Below are positions 1-9,040 of a stretch of 64,000 nt of DNA, piece after piece (the stretch's first letter is position 1; every line of letters starts with the position of its first letter). Source of the DNA: Sediminibacterium sp. (GTDB lineage Bacteria > Bacteroidota > Bacteroidia > Chitinophagales > Chitinophagaceae). The DNA lies in NCBI RefSeq assembly GCF_019264485.1, contig NZ_JAHVAA010000011.1, positions 496,001 through 560,000 of the forward strand. The letters run 5' to 3'. The position numbers were made by a program, and so were the translations under genes. The notes under the pieces are model-generated. The model did no database searches. It was not told where the DNA came from and saw only the letters and a list, made by a program, of their open reading frames with translations.

Positions 1-152
1 ATCACCGCATAACCACTAGCTTCACCCTGCATCACTTTATCGATCCGAACAGGTTCGGCAGTAATACCCGGAATATTTTTACTATTGATACGCTCCACAA
101 AGGCCATGGGAAAACTTCTTTCCTGCCCGAACAAGATGCCAATCTTTTTCAT
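1..152 (-). CDS. N-terminal part of an ATP-grasp-like protein (incomplete at window edge)
   Basis: Reading leftward from an ATG at 152, the frame stays open to the window edge and gives about 50 residues beginning MKKIGILFGQERSFPMAFVE. This resembles, from memory, the start of a Bacteroidota family of ATP-grasp ligases of unknown substrate that often lies beside an esterase like the one at 348; the ATP-grasp core itself is outside the window, so the assignment is a recollection and cannot be tested here. The gene is divergent from the esterase, with a long word palindrome (208-325) between the two starts. The reading frame and start are fairly secure, the function is not. Confidence 0.5.
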   Translation of the reverse strand, partial: MKKIGILFGQERSFPMAFVERINSKNIPGITAEPVRIDKVMQGEASGYAV

Positions 153-207
153 ATGTCAGTAGTTTGGTGTGATTTGTCTTCAATTTAATTAGAATTTTTT
201 GAATTTG

Positions 208-325
208 AGTCCGAAAGTCGGGAAGTCCGAAAGTCCGTGAGACAGGAAGTCCGATAGAAAGATTATTGTGAAGTGAAATGCTTCGCACTTTCCGACTTTC
301 GGACTTTCGGTCTTCCCGTCTTCCT
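208..325. repeat. Word palindrome, class B (agtccgaaag words)
   Basis: The left arm (208-259) is made of repeated variants of agtccgaaagtcgggaagtc; the right arm (288-325) carries the complement, with tttcggactttcgg repeated. The arms are imperfect but could fold into a long hairpin. The element fills the divergent gap between the genes starting at 152 and 348 and stops 10 bases before the promoter at 336. The same words recur at 19483-19572 and, in one arm only, at 58026-58061. It does not code for protein. Confidence 0.75.
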
Positions 326-335
326 CAGTTTCCCC

Positions 336-343
336 TATTTTTG
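336..343 (+). promoter_or_regulatory. Predicted -7 promoter element of the esterase gene
   Basis: TATTTTTG matches the Bacteroidota -7 consensus TAnnTTTG and lies 4 bases before the ATG at 348, so the message would have almost no leader. No TTTG box is seen at the expected -33 spacing, where the end of the palindrome lies instead. Confidence 0.5.
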
Positions 344-347
344 AAAC

Positions 348-1166
348 ATGACCGAAGTGAGAACTGAATCGAGCCTGACGGCGATTTGTTTAACCCAGCA
401 CCTGTTTCATTCCGAATACCTTGAACGGGAAGTAACAATTGATGTTTATCTGCCGCTGCAATACCAGCCACATGAACAACTGAGTCTGCTGTTGATTAAT
501 GACGGACAGGATCTTGCCAAAATGCCTTTCGATGAAATATTGGATGGACTGACAGCGGAAGGAAAGATTACTCCGATGATTTGTGTGGCCATTCATTGTG
601 GCCCAGACAGAAAAATGGAATACGGTACGGCTTATGCAGCCGATTATAAAGGAAGGGGTGCAAAAGCAGGGTTGTACACCAAATTTATTTTTGATGAACT
701 GCTCCCTTTTATCCGCAAAACCTGTCAGATTCCCTCTTTTAAAGACAAGTCATTTGCAGGGTTTTCACTGGGTGCATTGAGTGCAATGGATATTGTGTGG
801 AACCATCCGAGTGAGTTTAACCGTGTAGGTATTTTCAGCGGTTCATTGTGGTGGAGAAGAAAAGGATATGAAGATGGATATGAAGATGAAAAAGACAGGC
901 TGATGCATTTACAGGTTCGAAAGGGCGCTTTCTATCCATGGCTCAAAACATTTATTCAATGTGGTTTATTGGATGAAGCGGAAGACAGAAATAAAAATGG
1001 TGTAATCGACAGTATCGATGATGCACTTGATCTGATTATAGAACTGAAAGCCAAAGGCTACACAGACGAACATATTCATTACCTCGAACTCGAAGATGGC
1101 AAACATGATGTAGCTACCTGGGCGAAAGCCTTTCCGGAATTTTTGAAATGGGGATGGGAGAAATAA
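348..1166 (+). CDS. Esterase of the EstD/enterochelin-esterase type (alpha/beta hydrolase)
   Basis: This 272-residue protein belongs to the alpha/beta-hydrolase esterases related to esterase D and enterochelin esterase. The nucleophile elbow GFSLG places the catalytic serine at residue 140, and His253 in GKHD near the C-terminus is the likely triad histidine. An unusual acidic stretch around residues 209-226 (EAEDRNKNGVIDS) looks like a calcium-binding EF-hand-style loop. There is no signal peptide, so the enzyme is probably cytoplasmic. The substrate cannot be told from sequence. It is divergent from the ATP-grasp-like gene and is followed by a convergent TonB receptor gene. An association with the ATP-grasp gene in one pathway is an inference from neighbourhood only. 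Confidence 0.8.
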   Translation: MTEVRTESSLTAICLTQHLFHSEYLEREVTIDVYLPLQYQPHEQLSLLLINDGQDLAKMPFDEILDGLTAEGKITPMICVAIHCGPDRKMEYGTAYAADYKGRGAKAGLYTKFIFDELLPFIRKTCQIPSFKDKSFAGFSLGALSAMDIVWNHPSEFNRVGIFSGSLWWRRKGYEDGYEDEKDRLMHLQVRKGAFYPWLKTFIQCGLLDEAEDRNKNGVIDSIDDALDLIIELKAKGYTDEHIHYLELEDGKHDVATWAKAFPEFLKWGWEK

Positions 1167-1278
1167 GGAATAAGAAATCAGGAATCAAGAATCAGGAATA
1201 TTTTTTGAGCGTTAACAATAAACGTAATCGCTGTCGAGTTCCCCATATTGACTATTGACTATTGACTATTGACTATTG
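1166..1278. repeat. Two low-complexity word repeats, including a tandem heptamer
   Basis: Right after the esterase stop, 1166-1201 repeats the word ggaatcaagaatcagg; the same style of word recurs in the hairpin at 48499-48590. Then 1247-1278 is a tandem array of attgact, four full copies plus attg. The two parts are not complementary to each other. This is a convergent gap. Confidence 0.7.
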
Positions 1279-1280
1279 CC

Positions 1281-1311
1281 AAAAAAAAGCCACCCGAAAA
1301 CGGATGGCTTT
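1281..1311 (-). terminator. Intrinsic terminator of the TonB receptor gene
   Basis: On the minus strand AGCCATCC pairs with GGGTGGCT (one G-U pair) across a six-base loop, followed by eight Ts. It lies 24 bases beyond the stop of the receptor gene at 1335. Confidence 0.85.
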
Positions 1312-1334
1312 TTTATTATCAGGAATGTCTCTGA

Positions 1335-4300
1335 TTAGAAGTTGAATCTCAGACCTAACTGGCTGATCCATCTTGCAGCATAAGCAGCATTGGTCGTAGT
1401 GCTTATGTTGTATGGAGTTCTGATATTAGGATTGAAACGGAACTGTGGAGTAAAATTGGTAGCACTTACATAACCTGCAAACTGTAATAACTGGAAGTTA
1501 TCGTTGTTCATGAAGTAAGTACGTCCCCAATTTCTGCTCAACATGTTACCAAAGTTAAATACATCGTATGTTAACTGGAACTGGTAACGTTTATTACCGA
1601 TTTTCAGGTTGAAATCCTGGGCAATTTTCAGGTCAACGATATTCGTGAAAGGAAGACGGCTGCCGTTTCTTTCTGCGAATTTACCACGGTTGCCTCTCAG
1701 GTATTTATCGTTCATGATATAAGCTTCCAAAGCATCTTTTTGTGCCTGTGGAGAAGCAGTTACACCACCACCTGTAACAAAAGTCATAGCAGCTAATTCA
1801 GCCGAAGTTGGAATGTAGATAAGGTCGTTGGTACCACCTGTACCGTCATCACGTACCATTGATCCAACACCATTTACATAACTGAATGGGTTGCCAGACT
1901 GGCCAGTATAAGCTAAAGTAATTGTGGTAGCCAGTTTTTTATTGGCATATTCAAATTTCTTGCTCAGGTATGCAAAAATTCTGTGACCTGCACTGAAATC
2001 TGAAGTAGAACGTGTGATGAAGTTACGGCCGTTAACAGTTTCCATAAATCTCCACTGACTCAGGTTCACAGAGCTGGTACCATCGTTGATAGCAGTTGAG
2101 TTACCAAATGTGTAGTTGAAATCAAATGCAAAACCATTGCGTGCACGCTTAGAAACAGTAACGGTGAAATTGTAACCAAAACCTTTAGGGCCATCGTTGT
2201 TGCTTAACAGGATAGCATTATCATAAGGGTTTGATCCATCAACATTCAAAGGAATACGAGCGTTATTGGTGGTAGGATATACATTTCTACTACCCGGTGC
2301 TACAGATACGCCAATAGGAGGAAGCAGGTTGATATTGGTATAGTAGATCTCATTCATGTTCTGGGTGAAGATACCTTCAAGGGTACCAGACCAGCCATTA
2401 CCGAATTTCTTATCTACAGCCAATGAAGTTCTGAATACTTTAGGTGTGCTGAATTCAGCAGCAGTCAGGTTCAAAGGTCCTTTTGTGATACCGGCACCTA
2501 CTTCAGCAGGTGTCCACTGTCCGTTTGGATTAGCCCTGAAACGGATGGTATTCAGTTGAGTGGCATTGGCAGTATAACCCCCTACGAAAATACCGTTGTT
2601 CTGGAAAATACCACCTGGCCATACCAGTGGGATACGACCTACAAACATGCCCAATCCACCACGTAACACGAGGTTTTCTTCAGGTATCTTGTAGGTAAAT
2701 CCAAATCTTGGAGAGAAGGCAATAGGTACTTTTGGAGCCTGACCTGAGCGTGCACCTTTGAGATCGTAATACTGTGCAAATTTAGGAATGGCTACAGTGT
2801 TTGTATAACCATCTTCCCAGGGTTTGCTCAGCACTTTGAAATAGTCTGCTCTTAAACCAAAACTCAAGGTAAGGTTATCAGAAGCCCTCATTTCATCGTT
2901 GATGAACAATGAACCTTTGGCCATCATGAATTTTGCTGCAGCAGCGGTGTTGTCACCTTTACCCGCATCAACATTGGAGAAACCAAAAGTATAGGCCTGA
3001 GGTCTTGCATTGGTCAGAAAATCGTTGAGGTTTGAATAGGTATAGTTACCAAAAGTGTTCTGAATAAATGCATTGTATACATTGTTAAACTCCCAGTCAA
3101 CACCTGCTTTCAGTGAATGTTTGCCCAAAGTAAATTTGAACTCATCATACACCGACCAGTTTTTCTGGGTTAACAGGTTTACGGTTGAACTGTTATCAGG
3201 TCCGAATACCAATGCACCAGAACCATCATTGATACGAACACGTGGGAAATCCTGACCAATCGGGCTACGGTCATCCAGTACATCGGTGAAAGTGATCAGA
3301 AATTTATTACTTGAACTTTTGCCTACCAGACTTTTCAATTCGGCAGAAGTTGAATTGGTTCTGGTTGGGAAACGGTGTCCGTTGTTATAAAAGTTAATAA
3401 TACCGGTCCCGCTGCTAGAAGTATTTAAGCGCTCTGCTTTAGTATAACGGTTACTCACCGATAATTTATGTCTGTCGCTGATATTCCAGTCAACACGGGC
3501 AGTAATACGATCGGCAGATACTTCTTCAGTATTGTCCAAGAAACCACCGGGTTCATAGCCATAATTGGTTCTCAATGTATTTGCCAATGCATTAATTGCG
3601 GCAAGTCCGGTAGTTCCATTGGTATTACCGGCATACTGACTGAAATTAAATGGCTGCGGACGTACATCTCTCTGCAGGTCTACGTTGATGAAGTAGAACA
3701 ATTTATTTCTTGTGATGGCGCCACCTACACGGAAACCATAGGTTTTCTTAGAGAAATTGGCCAGTCTTGTAGCGGCAGATTTTAAACCTGTTGGTGTTTT
3801 ACCAGCCAGTTTTTCGTTCTGTAAGAAATAGTAAACAGAACCTTCTGTTTTATTGGTACCTGAACGGGTAATGGCATTGATACCACCACCAACGAAGTTA
3901 CCCAGTGAAGCATCAAATGGAGAGATCACAACCTGAAACTGGTCAACCGCATCAATTGAAATTGGAGCAATAGCAGCCTGGCCACCATTGGTACCTGATG
4001 CAGAAAGACCAAACACATCATTATTCACGGCTCCGTCTACATAAAATGAATTGTAGCGGTTATTTTGACCGGCAATGGTAACAGCACCTTCAGCAGCACC
4101 CAGTTTAGCCTGGGGAACAGCACGCAGGTAATCGTAAATATTACGACCTACGGTTGGAAGGTTAGCCATTTTGTCGCGGCCAATCAATGTTTCAGAACCA
4201 CCTTTACCCGAAGCTTCAGTTGTTCTGCGCAATGCAGTTACTGTTACTTCACCAAGGTTGTTGCTTTTAGGAGCCAGCGCAACATCTAATTTAAAAGACT

Positions 4301-4601
4301 CACCCAGGCTCAGGTAAATCTCTGTTTTCTTCTCATTCGCATAGTTTACGAATGTAACTTCAACTGAATATGGACCACCGGGGTTCATATTGCTGATGTC
4401 GAAACGACCACCTGTACGGCTTTGAACACGATAAACGGTACCGGTAGGCTCATGGGTTGCTGTTACGGTTGCACCAATCAGGACTTCACCTGTATTGGTT
4501 TTTACTGTACCACTCATGCTACTGGTGGTGTTCTGTGCCAGGGTTAGTACCGGCATCAGTAAAACCGCAATTACAAATTGCAAGAGTCTTTTACTTAGCA
4601 T
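1335..4601 (-). CDS. Oar-like TonB-dependent outer membrane receptor
   Basis: This 1088-residue protein has a signal peptide (MLSKRLLQFVIAVLLMPVLT, cleaved before QNTTS), then a carboxypeptidase-regulatory-like beta-sandwich (about residues 28-115, with TGEVLIGATVTATHEPTG), a plug domain (about 120-250, including YNSFYVDGAVNNDVFG) and a long outer membrane beta-barrel ending in ...GLRFNF with the terminal phenylalanine typical of barrels assembled by BamA. The layout and length match the Oar/TonB-receptor group common in Bacteroidota. No SusD partner lies beside it, so this is not a classical SusCD locus and the ligand is unknown. It is a single-gene unit with its own terminator. Confidence 0.9.
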   Translation of the reverse strand: MLSKRLLQFVIAVLLMPVLTLAQNTTSSMSGTVKTNTGEVLIGATVTATHEPTGTVYRVQSRTGGRFDISNMNPGGPYSVEVTFVNYANEKKTEIYLSLGESFKLDVALAPKSNNLGEVTVTALRRTTEASGKGGSETLIGRDKMANLPTVGRNIYDYLRAVPQAKLGAAEGAVTIAGQNNRYNSFYVDGAVNNDVFGLSASGTNGGQAAIAPISIDAVDQFQVVISPFDASLGNFVGGGINAITRSGTNKTEGSVYYFLQNEKLAGKTPTGLKSAATRLANFSKKTYGFRVGGAITRNKLFYFINVDLQRDVRPQPFNFSQYAGNTNGTTGLAAINALANTLRTNYGYEPGGFLDNTEEVSADRITARVDWNISDRHKLSVSNRYTKAERLNTSSSGTGIINFYNNGHRFPTRTNSTSAELKSLVGKSSSNKFLITFTDVLDDRSPIGQDFPRVRINDGSGALVFGPDNSSTVNLLTQKNWSVYDEFKFTLGKHSLKAGVDWEFNNVYNAFIQNTFGNYTYSNLNDFLTNARPQAYTFGFSNVDAGKGDNTAAAAKFMMAKGSLFINDEMRASDNLTLSFGLRADYFKVLSKPWEDGYTNTVAIPKFAQYYDLKGARSGQAPKVPIAFSPRFGFTYKIPEENLVLRGGLGMFVGRIPLVWPGGIFQNNGIFVGGYTANATQLNTIRFRANPNGQWTPAEVGAGITKGPLNLTAAEFSTPKVFRTSLAVDKKFGNGWSGTLEGIFTQNMNEIYYTNINLLPPIGVSVAPGSRNVYPTTNNARIPLNVDGSNPYDNAILLSNNDGPKGFGYNFTVTVSKRARNGFAFDFNYTFGNSTAINDGTSSVNLSQWRFMETVNGRNFITRSTSDFSAGHRIFAYLSKKFEYANKKLATTITLAYTGQSGNPFSYVNGVGSMVRDDGTGGTNDLIYIPTSAELAAMTFVTGGGVTASPQAQKDALEAYIMNDKYLRGNRGKFAERNGSRLPFTNIVDLKIAQDFNLKIGNKRYQFQLTYDVFNFGNMLSRNWGRTYFMNNDNFQLLQFAGYVSATNFTPQFRFNPNIRTPYNISTTTNAAYAARWISQLGLRFNF

Positions 4602-4816
4602 AATGTTAATTTTTCAAGTGCAAAGAAAATGAATTATTAGCTTAGATATTCAACAGAATGTTAACAAAATATTGTCAGAATGGGCATTTCAGGCCATTTG
4701 TCTAATCTTGTTCGGCTTTTTAGAGAGAAATCTTGTTTTTTATTCAAAATCCGGCGATTGTAGTCAAAAAATAACCCTGATTCCCAAATAGGTAAACCTG
4801 TTTGGTGCATCGGGCG

Positions 4817-4824
4817 TAATTTTG
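4817..4824 (+). promoter_or_regulatory. Predicted -7 promoter element of ribBA
   Basis: TAATTTTG, followed by C, matches TAnnTTTG and sits 5 bases before the ribBA ATG, predicting a leaderless or near-leaderless message. There is no room for an FMN riboswitch and none is seen upstream. Confidence 0.5.
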
Positions 4825-4829
4825 CACCG

Positions 4830-6050
4830 ATGGAACAGTTTATACTTAACAGGATTGAGGATGCCATTGAGGACATCCGTGAAGGTAAAATGGTGATTGT
4901 AGTAGATGATGAGGACCGCGAAAATGAAGGTGATTTTATCATTGCAGCACGTCATGCCACACCAGAAGTCATCAATTTCATGAGCAAGGAAGGACGAGGA
5001 CTGATTTGTGCCGCCCTTACCGAAGAACGTTGTAAAGAGTTGGATCTCAGCCCAATGGTAAGCTCCAATACCTCTTTGCATGAAACCGCTTTTACGGTTT
5101 CGGTAGACCTGATTGGTCAGGGTACCACCACCGGTATATCAGCCCATGACCGCTCTAAAACCGTTTTGGCGCTTATTGACCCCAACACCAAACCGGCCGA
5201 TTTAGGGAGGCCCGGACATATCTTCCCTCTCAGGGCAAAAGATGGCGGTGTGCTCCGCAGAACCGGTCATACGGAAGCTACAGTTGACCTGGCCAGACTT
5301 GCCGGACTCGAACCTGCGGGTGTATTGGTAGAAGTGATGAACGAAGATGGTACGATGGCCCGGTTACCACAATTGATGGAGATCGCGAAAAAATTTGCCC
5401 TGAAAATTATTTCTATCAAAGACCTGATTGATTATCGCATGAAACGCGACTCGCTCATTGAAGAGCTGGTACGCGTAGATATGCCCACCAAATATGGCCA
5501 GTTTGAACTGGTGGCATTCAAAGAAAAAACAAGTGGGGGAGAACACCTGGCACTGGTAAAAGGTACATGGAAAGAAAATGAAGCAATACTTACACGTGTA
5601 CACAGCAGTTGTTTTACGGGCGATATTTTAGGAAGTTTTCGGTGCGATTGTGGTGAACAGTTGCAAAAAGCCATGAAGATGGTGGAAGCAGAAGGAAAGG
5701 GTGTAATACTTTATATGAACCAGGAAGGACGTGGTATTGGATTGATCAATAAATTGAAAGCCTATAAGCTGCAGGAAGAAGGGATGGATACGGTGGAGGC
5801 CAACCTGCACCTTGGTTTTGGAATGGATGAACGCGATTATGGTGTGGGGGCACAGATATTACGTAAGCTCGGTATTTGCAAGCTCAAACTCATGAGTAAT
5901 AATCCCCGTAAACGTGCGGGCTTAAAAGGGTACGGACTTGAAATAGTTGATATAGTTCCCATTGAAATTGCGCCCAATCCGCACAACGAAAAATACCTGA
6001 AAACAAAGAGAGATAAATTAGGGCATGAGATACTGGAGGAAGATGGATGA
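4830..6050 (+). CDS. ribBA: Bifunctional DHBP synthase / GTP cyclohydrolase II (riboflavin synthesis)
   Basis: RibBA performs the two entry reactions of riboflavin synthesis: ribulose 5-phosphate to 3,4-dihydroxy-2-butanone 4-phosphate, and GTP to the pyrimidine precursor. The 406 residues are a full-length fusion. The DHBP synthase half (about 1-200) has the acidic metal site EDRENEGD at 28-35 and RxGHTEA near 144-150. The GTP cyclohydrolase II half (about 206-400) has the zinc cysteines C261, C272 and C274 in [19 protein letters not shown] and the NQEGRGIGL motif at 297-305. Other rib genes are not in the window. The convergent neighbour phoH is separated from it by a near-perfect inverted repeat. 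Confidence 0.97.
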   Translation: MEQFILNRIEDAIEDIREGKMVIVVDDEDRENEGDFIIAARHATPEVINFMSKEGRGLICAALTEERCKELDLSPMVSSNTSLHETAFTVSVDLIGQGTTTGISAHDRSKTVLALIDPNTKPADLGRPGHIFPLRAKDGGVLRRTGHTEATVDLARLAGLEPAGVLVEVMNEDGTMARLPQLMEIAKKFALKIISIKDLIDYRMKRDSLIEELVRVDMPTKYGQFELVAFKEKTSGGEHLALVKGTWKENEAILTRVHSSCFTGDILGSFRCDCGEQLQKAMKMVEAEGKGVILYMNQEGRGIGLINKLKAYKLQEEGMDTVEANLHLGFGMDERDYGVGAQILRKLGICKLKLMSNNPRKRAGLKGYGLEIVDIVPIEIAPNPHNEKYLKTKRDKLGHEILEEDG

Positions 6051-6056
6051 TTTTTT

Positions 6057-6120
6057 GATGTCAAATCTCAGATGTCAGATTTGATTTTTAAATCTGACAT
6101 CTGAGATCTGACATCTTTTT
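6057..6120. repeat. Word palindrome, class C, probably also ribBA terminator
   Basis: The left arm 6057-6082 and right arm 6090-6115 are complementary at 25 of 26 positions and are built from the words gatgtcagat and tctgagat. Five Ts follow on the plus strand, so it may end ribBA transcription. Related words occur at 24522-24584 and 51925-51990. It sits between the convergent genes ribBA and phoH. Confidence 0.85.
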
Positions 6121-7105
6121 ATCTTCTTCCCTGACCGTATTCCTGCTCTTCTTTCTCGTGTTCCTTATCGTAGGCTCTGATGATGGCTTTAACGAGTCTG
6201 TGACGAACCACATCTTCTTCATTTAATGCTATATGTGCAATGCCATCTATCTGCTGCAGAATACGTGTGGCTTTTTCAAGACCACTTCGCTGGTTTCTTG
6301 GCAAATCAATCTGCGTTGGATCACCTGTAATGATGGCTTTTGCATTGGCACCAATACGTGTGAGGAACATTTTTAACTGGAGATCATTGGTATTCTGGGC
6401 CTCATCAAGAATAATAAAAGCATTGTCGAGCGTACGTCCGCGCATATAGGCCAATGGTGCAATTTCAATGGTACGGGTACTCATATAATACCCAAGTTTA
6501 TCGGCGGGAATCATATCATCCAGTGCATCATATAAGGGACGCAGGTATGGATCAATCTTTTCTTTGAGGTCGCCGGGAAGAAAACCCAAACTTTCGCCTG
6601 CTTCTACCGCCGGACGTGTAAGAATGATTTTCTTCACCAGTTTATTTTTTAATGCACGAACCGCCAATGCTACTGCTGTATAGGTTTTACCTGTACCTGC
6701 AGGACCAATGGCAAAAACGATATCGTTCTTGTCTGCCGCCAATACCATTTTTTTCTGGTTCTGTGTGCGGGCACGAACGGTTTTGCCATTTGGACCAAAG
6801 ACCAGGATATCATTGGGATTGCGATCTACAAAATTATCAACCGTTTCAGCATCATCTCCTCCTAAAATCTGTTCAAAATAATTTTCGCTGAGATGGCCGT
6901 TTCTTTCGAGGTACTGAATAATAAGATCGATTTTTTCTTTTGCTGATTCAATCTGTTCCGGGGCCCCGCTCAGTTTAATTTGTGTCCCGCGGGAGAGGAT
7001 CTTTAATAATGGGAATTTCTTTTTCAGCAAATCTAACTTTCCGTTGTTTACACCAAAGAATTCGATGGGGTTAACGGTTTCGAGGTTAATGATTGTCTCT
7101 GTCAA
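6119..7105 (-). CDS. PhoH-family ATPase
   Basis: This 328-residue cytoplasmic protein is a full-length PhoH-like P-loop ATPase. A KH-like N-terminal region (about 1-70, including [14 protein letters not shown]) precedes the ATPase domain with Walker A GPAGTGKT at 134-141, Walker B IILDEAQN at 231-238 and the GDPTQIDLP motif near 261-269. In other bacteria the family is linked to RNA metabolism and to YbeY, but its exact reaction is unsettled. ybeY is not adjacent. The C-terminus is charged ([14 protein letters not shown]). The long upstream gap (7106-7299) shows no gene. Confidence 0.93.
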   Translation of the reverse strand: MTETIINLETVNPIEFFGVNNGKLDLLKKKFPLLKILSRGTQIKLSGAPEQIESAKEKIDLIIQYLERNGHLSENYFEQILGGDDAETVDNFVDRNPNDILVFGPNGKTVRARTQNQKKMVLAADKNDIVFAIGPAGTGKTYTAVALAVRALKNKLVKKIILTRPAVEAGESLGFLPGDLKEKIDPYLRPLYDALDDMIPADKLGYYMSTRTIEIAPLAYMRGRTLDNAFIILDEAQNTNDLQLKMFLTRIGANAKAIITGDPTQIDLPRNQRSGLEKATRILQQIDGIAHIALNEEDVVRHRLVKAIIRAYDKEHEKEEQEYGQGRR

Positions 7106-7299
7106 ATCTGTTTCTGTTTTAGGTTCACGGAATCATGGAATACTTAACCAAACCATCCTTCTCAAATTTAATTTGTTATGTATGAGAATTCCTAACAATT
7201 ATTATGCACAGGTGTGGATAGGTTAGTCTCCCAAATTTCCTGAATTGCCTTACAGGGTGGTGTGAAGATTGTGTGAAGTTTTGCGACTTTGCTGGCATG

Positions 7300-7362
7300 A
7301 GTGGTGAATGGTCAATGGTGAATTCTGTCTACGAACCATTCACCATTCACCCAATTCACCCT
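7300..7362. repeat. Word palindrome with ggtgaatggt words
   Basis: The left arm (7300-7324) repeats gtggtgaatggtcaatggtg; the right arm (7335-7360) carries accattcaccattcaccc. It ends at the stop codon of rpe (7363), between two genes read leftward, so it is the 3' end of the rpe message. Upstream, 7106-7299 holds no supportable gene, only a doubled gtgtgaag near 7260-7280. Confidence 0.75.
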
Positions 7363-8010
7363 CTACAATGCTTTCAACGCTGCAATAGTAGCAATTGGGT
7401 CTTTTGAACGAAAAACGGTATTACCTGCAACCAGTACATCGGCGCCGGCATTGAGGATCGATTTGGCATTATCAAGTGTTACGCCTCCGTCTATTTCAAT
7501 ATGTGTGTGCAGGTTCTTATCTGTAATCATTTTTCTGAGTGTACGGATTTTTTCCAGTGTTTGTGGAATGAATTGCTGCCCGCCAAAACCAGGATTCACA
7601 CTCATCAGACAAACCAGGTCAATATCGTGCAGTACATCGGCCAGTAAATGAACAGGGGTATGCGGATTCAATGCAACACCTGTTCTCATACCCAGCGACT
7701 TTATCTGTTGCAGGTTCCGGTGCAGGTGTGTACATGCTTCGTAGTGTACAGTAAGAATATCTGCACCCGCTTTTTTAAATGCTTCAGCATAATTGCCGGG
7801 CTCCACAATCATAAGGTGTACATCACAGATTTTAGTAGTGGCTTTCCTGATATGCTCAATTACAGGTAAACCAAAACTTATATTGGGCACAAATGAACCA
7901 TCCATTACATCGAGGTGAAACCAGTCGGCCTTGCTCTCATTAAGCATGGCACAGTCTTTATGCAAATTTAAAAAGTCGGCACTCAGTAAGGAGGGGGCAA
8001 TAATGGGCAT
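7363..8010 (-). CDS. rpe: Ribulose-phosphate 3-epimerase
   Basis: Rpe interconverts ribulose 5-phosphate and xylulose 5-phosphate in the pentose phosphate pathway. The 215 residues are full length for this TIM-barrel family. Visible motifs are PSLLSADF at 6-13, the metal/catalytic segment HLDVMDGSFVPN at 32-43, VHLMI at 64-68, the phosphate-loop motif VNPGFGGQ at 138-145 and the catalytic aspartate in EIDGGV at 172-177. It is read leftward, downstream of a TPR lipoprotein gene but not tightly coupled to it (73-base gap). Confidence 0.96.
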   Translation of the reverse strand: MPIIAPSLLSADFLNLHKDCAMLNESKADWFHLDVMDGSFVPNISFGLPVIEHIRKATTKICDVHLMIVEPGNYAEAFKKAGADILTVHYEACTHLHRNLQQIKSLGMRTGVALNPHTPVHLLADVLHDIDLVCLMSVNPGFGGQQFIPQTLEKIRTLRKMITDKNLHTHIEIDGGVTLDNAKSILNAGADVLVAGNTVFRSKDPIATIAALKAL

Positions 8011-8083
8011 AATTGAAGATTAAAGTTGCAAAACTGCTGTATTTTAATGGCCTTTACGAATATTTTATTGCACAATTTTTTTC

Positions 8084-8875
8084 TTAATCACCCAGTCGCT
8101 TTAAAGCCTCATTGGCTTCTTTGATACCGGGGTCCAATACCAATGCTTTCTGGTATTGTAATATGGCTTTATCTTTTTCACCCTTTGTTTCAAAACATTT
8201 AGCAAGCCAGTAACTGGCATCGGCATAAGTGGGTCTTATTTCCAGTGCTTTTTCAAAAATGCTGATCGCTTTGTCAGTCTGTTTTGTATCGTATAACAGG
8301 AACCCTTTCTCCATATAGGCTTCCATGTACTGGTAATCATTGCCAATGCAACGGTCGAAAGAAGCCATGGCTTTTACAAGATCGCCTGTTCTCGCAAAAT
8401 AAACACCTTTTATAAAGCTGGCATGCGCCAGGTATTCACGCCCCAGCCTAAGCGATTCCACTTCATCGCAAATGGCTATGGCCTGCCTATTCTTTTTTTC
8501 AGCCAATAAGTTGGCCATACTGAGTAATGCATCGGGGGAGGGATAGATACGGACCGCCATCTGGTAACTTTGCAATGCCATGGCTGTATCCATTGCCTTT
8601 TCACTTAATTGAGCCTTATGAAACCAGATACCAAAATTGGCACTGTCTCTTTTTATCAAAGAATCCATCTGCGCCAATGCAAATGATAATGCGCCTGCAC
8701 TGTCGAGTGCATTTACCAGTTGTACCCTTGGTGAAATGCTGTCGGGGTGCTGGTTTACTGCCTTGTAGAGGGCTTCTGCTTCGGCAGGTATTTCAACTTC
8801 TTTTTGTACCTGCTTTTTTTCTTCCTGCTGGCAGGCTGCTAATAAAAACAATAATAGTGCCGGTATCCATTTCAT
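8084..8875 (-). CDS. TPR-repeat lipoprotein
   Basis: A 263-residue lipoprotein: the signal peptide ends in the lipobox LLAAC with Cys15, followed by QQEEKK. The rest is a run of tetratricopeptide repeats, clearest around 75-110, 155-190, 190-225 and 225-258 (for example PTYADASYWLAKCFETKGEK), so it is probably a periplasm-facing, membrane-anchored scaffold. No enzymatic motif is seen. Its partner is unknown. It precedes rpe on the same strand, and its start region faces the divergent gene at 9041. Confidence 0.85.
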   Translation of the reverse strand: MKWIPALLLFLLAACQQEEKKQVQKEVEIPAEAEALYKAVNQHPDSISPRVQLVNALDSAGALSFALAQMDSLIKRDSANFGIWFHKAQLSEKAMDTAMALQSYQMAVRIYPSPDALLSMANLLAEKKNRQAIAICDEVESLRLGREYLAHASFIKGVYFARTGDLVKAMASFDRCIGNDYQYMEAYMEKGFLLYDTKQTDKAISIFEKALEIRPTYADASYWLAKCFETKGEKDKAILQYQKALVLDPGIKEANEALKRLGD

Positions 8876-9016
8876 ACTGCAAACATACAGCAGCAGCAGC
8901 TTTTCAATCAGGTATACCTGTTGTAAGCTTGTGAAAAAAGGAACCTGCTGTTTCGTGGCTTATAAAATTCCTCATTCAATGACAATTCTTTGACAATTGA
9001 AGCGGTTGATTCTAAA

Positions 9017-9024
9017 TACTTTTG
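9017..9024 (+). promoter_or_regulatory. Predicted -7 element for the propeller gene
   Basis: TACTTTTG followed by C matches the Bacteroidota -7 consensus, with a CTTTG box at 8988-8992 (spacing 24, somewhat long). Its position shows that translation starts at the ATG at 9041, not at the in-frame ATG at 8990. Confidence 0.55.
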
Positions 9025-9040
9025 CGCCAGATTTTTTTGT

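Noticed and set aside
82..288. Minus-strand frame over the start of the first gene and the palindrome
   Set aside because: It is in a different frame from the clear MKKIGILFGQ start at 152 and mostly translates the word palindrome.
1335..4601. SusC of a SusCD polysaccharide-use locus
   Set aside because: No susD-like lipoprotein or glycosidase gene is adjacent, and the sequence has the Oar-type layout.
4602..4829. FMN riboswitch upstream of ribBA
   Set aside because: None of the conserved FMN-aptamer segments is present, and the -7 box lies 5 bases before the ATG, leaving no leader.
4661..5081. Minus-strand frames across the ribBA promoter and 5' end
   Set aside because: They are antisense to the highly conserved DHBP synthase domain and show no protein-like features.
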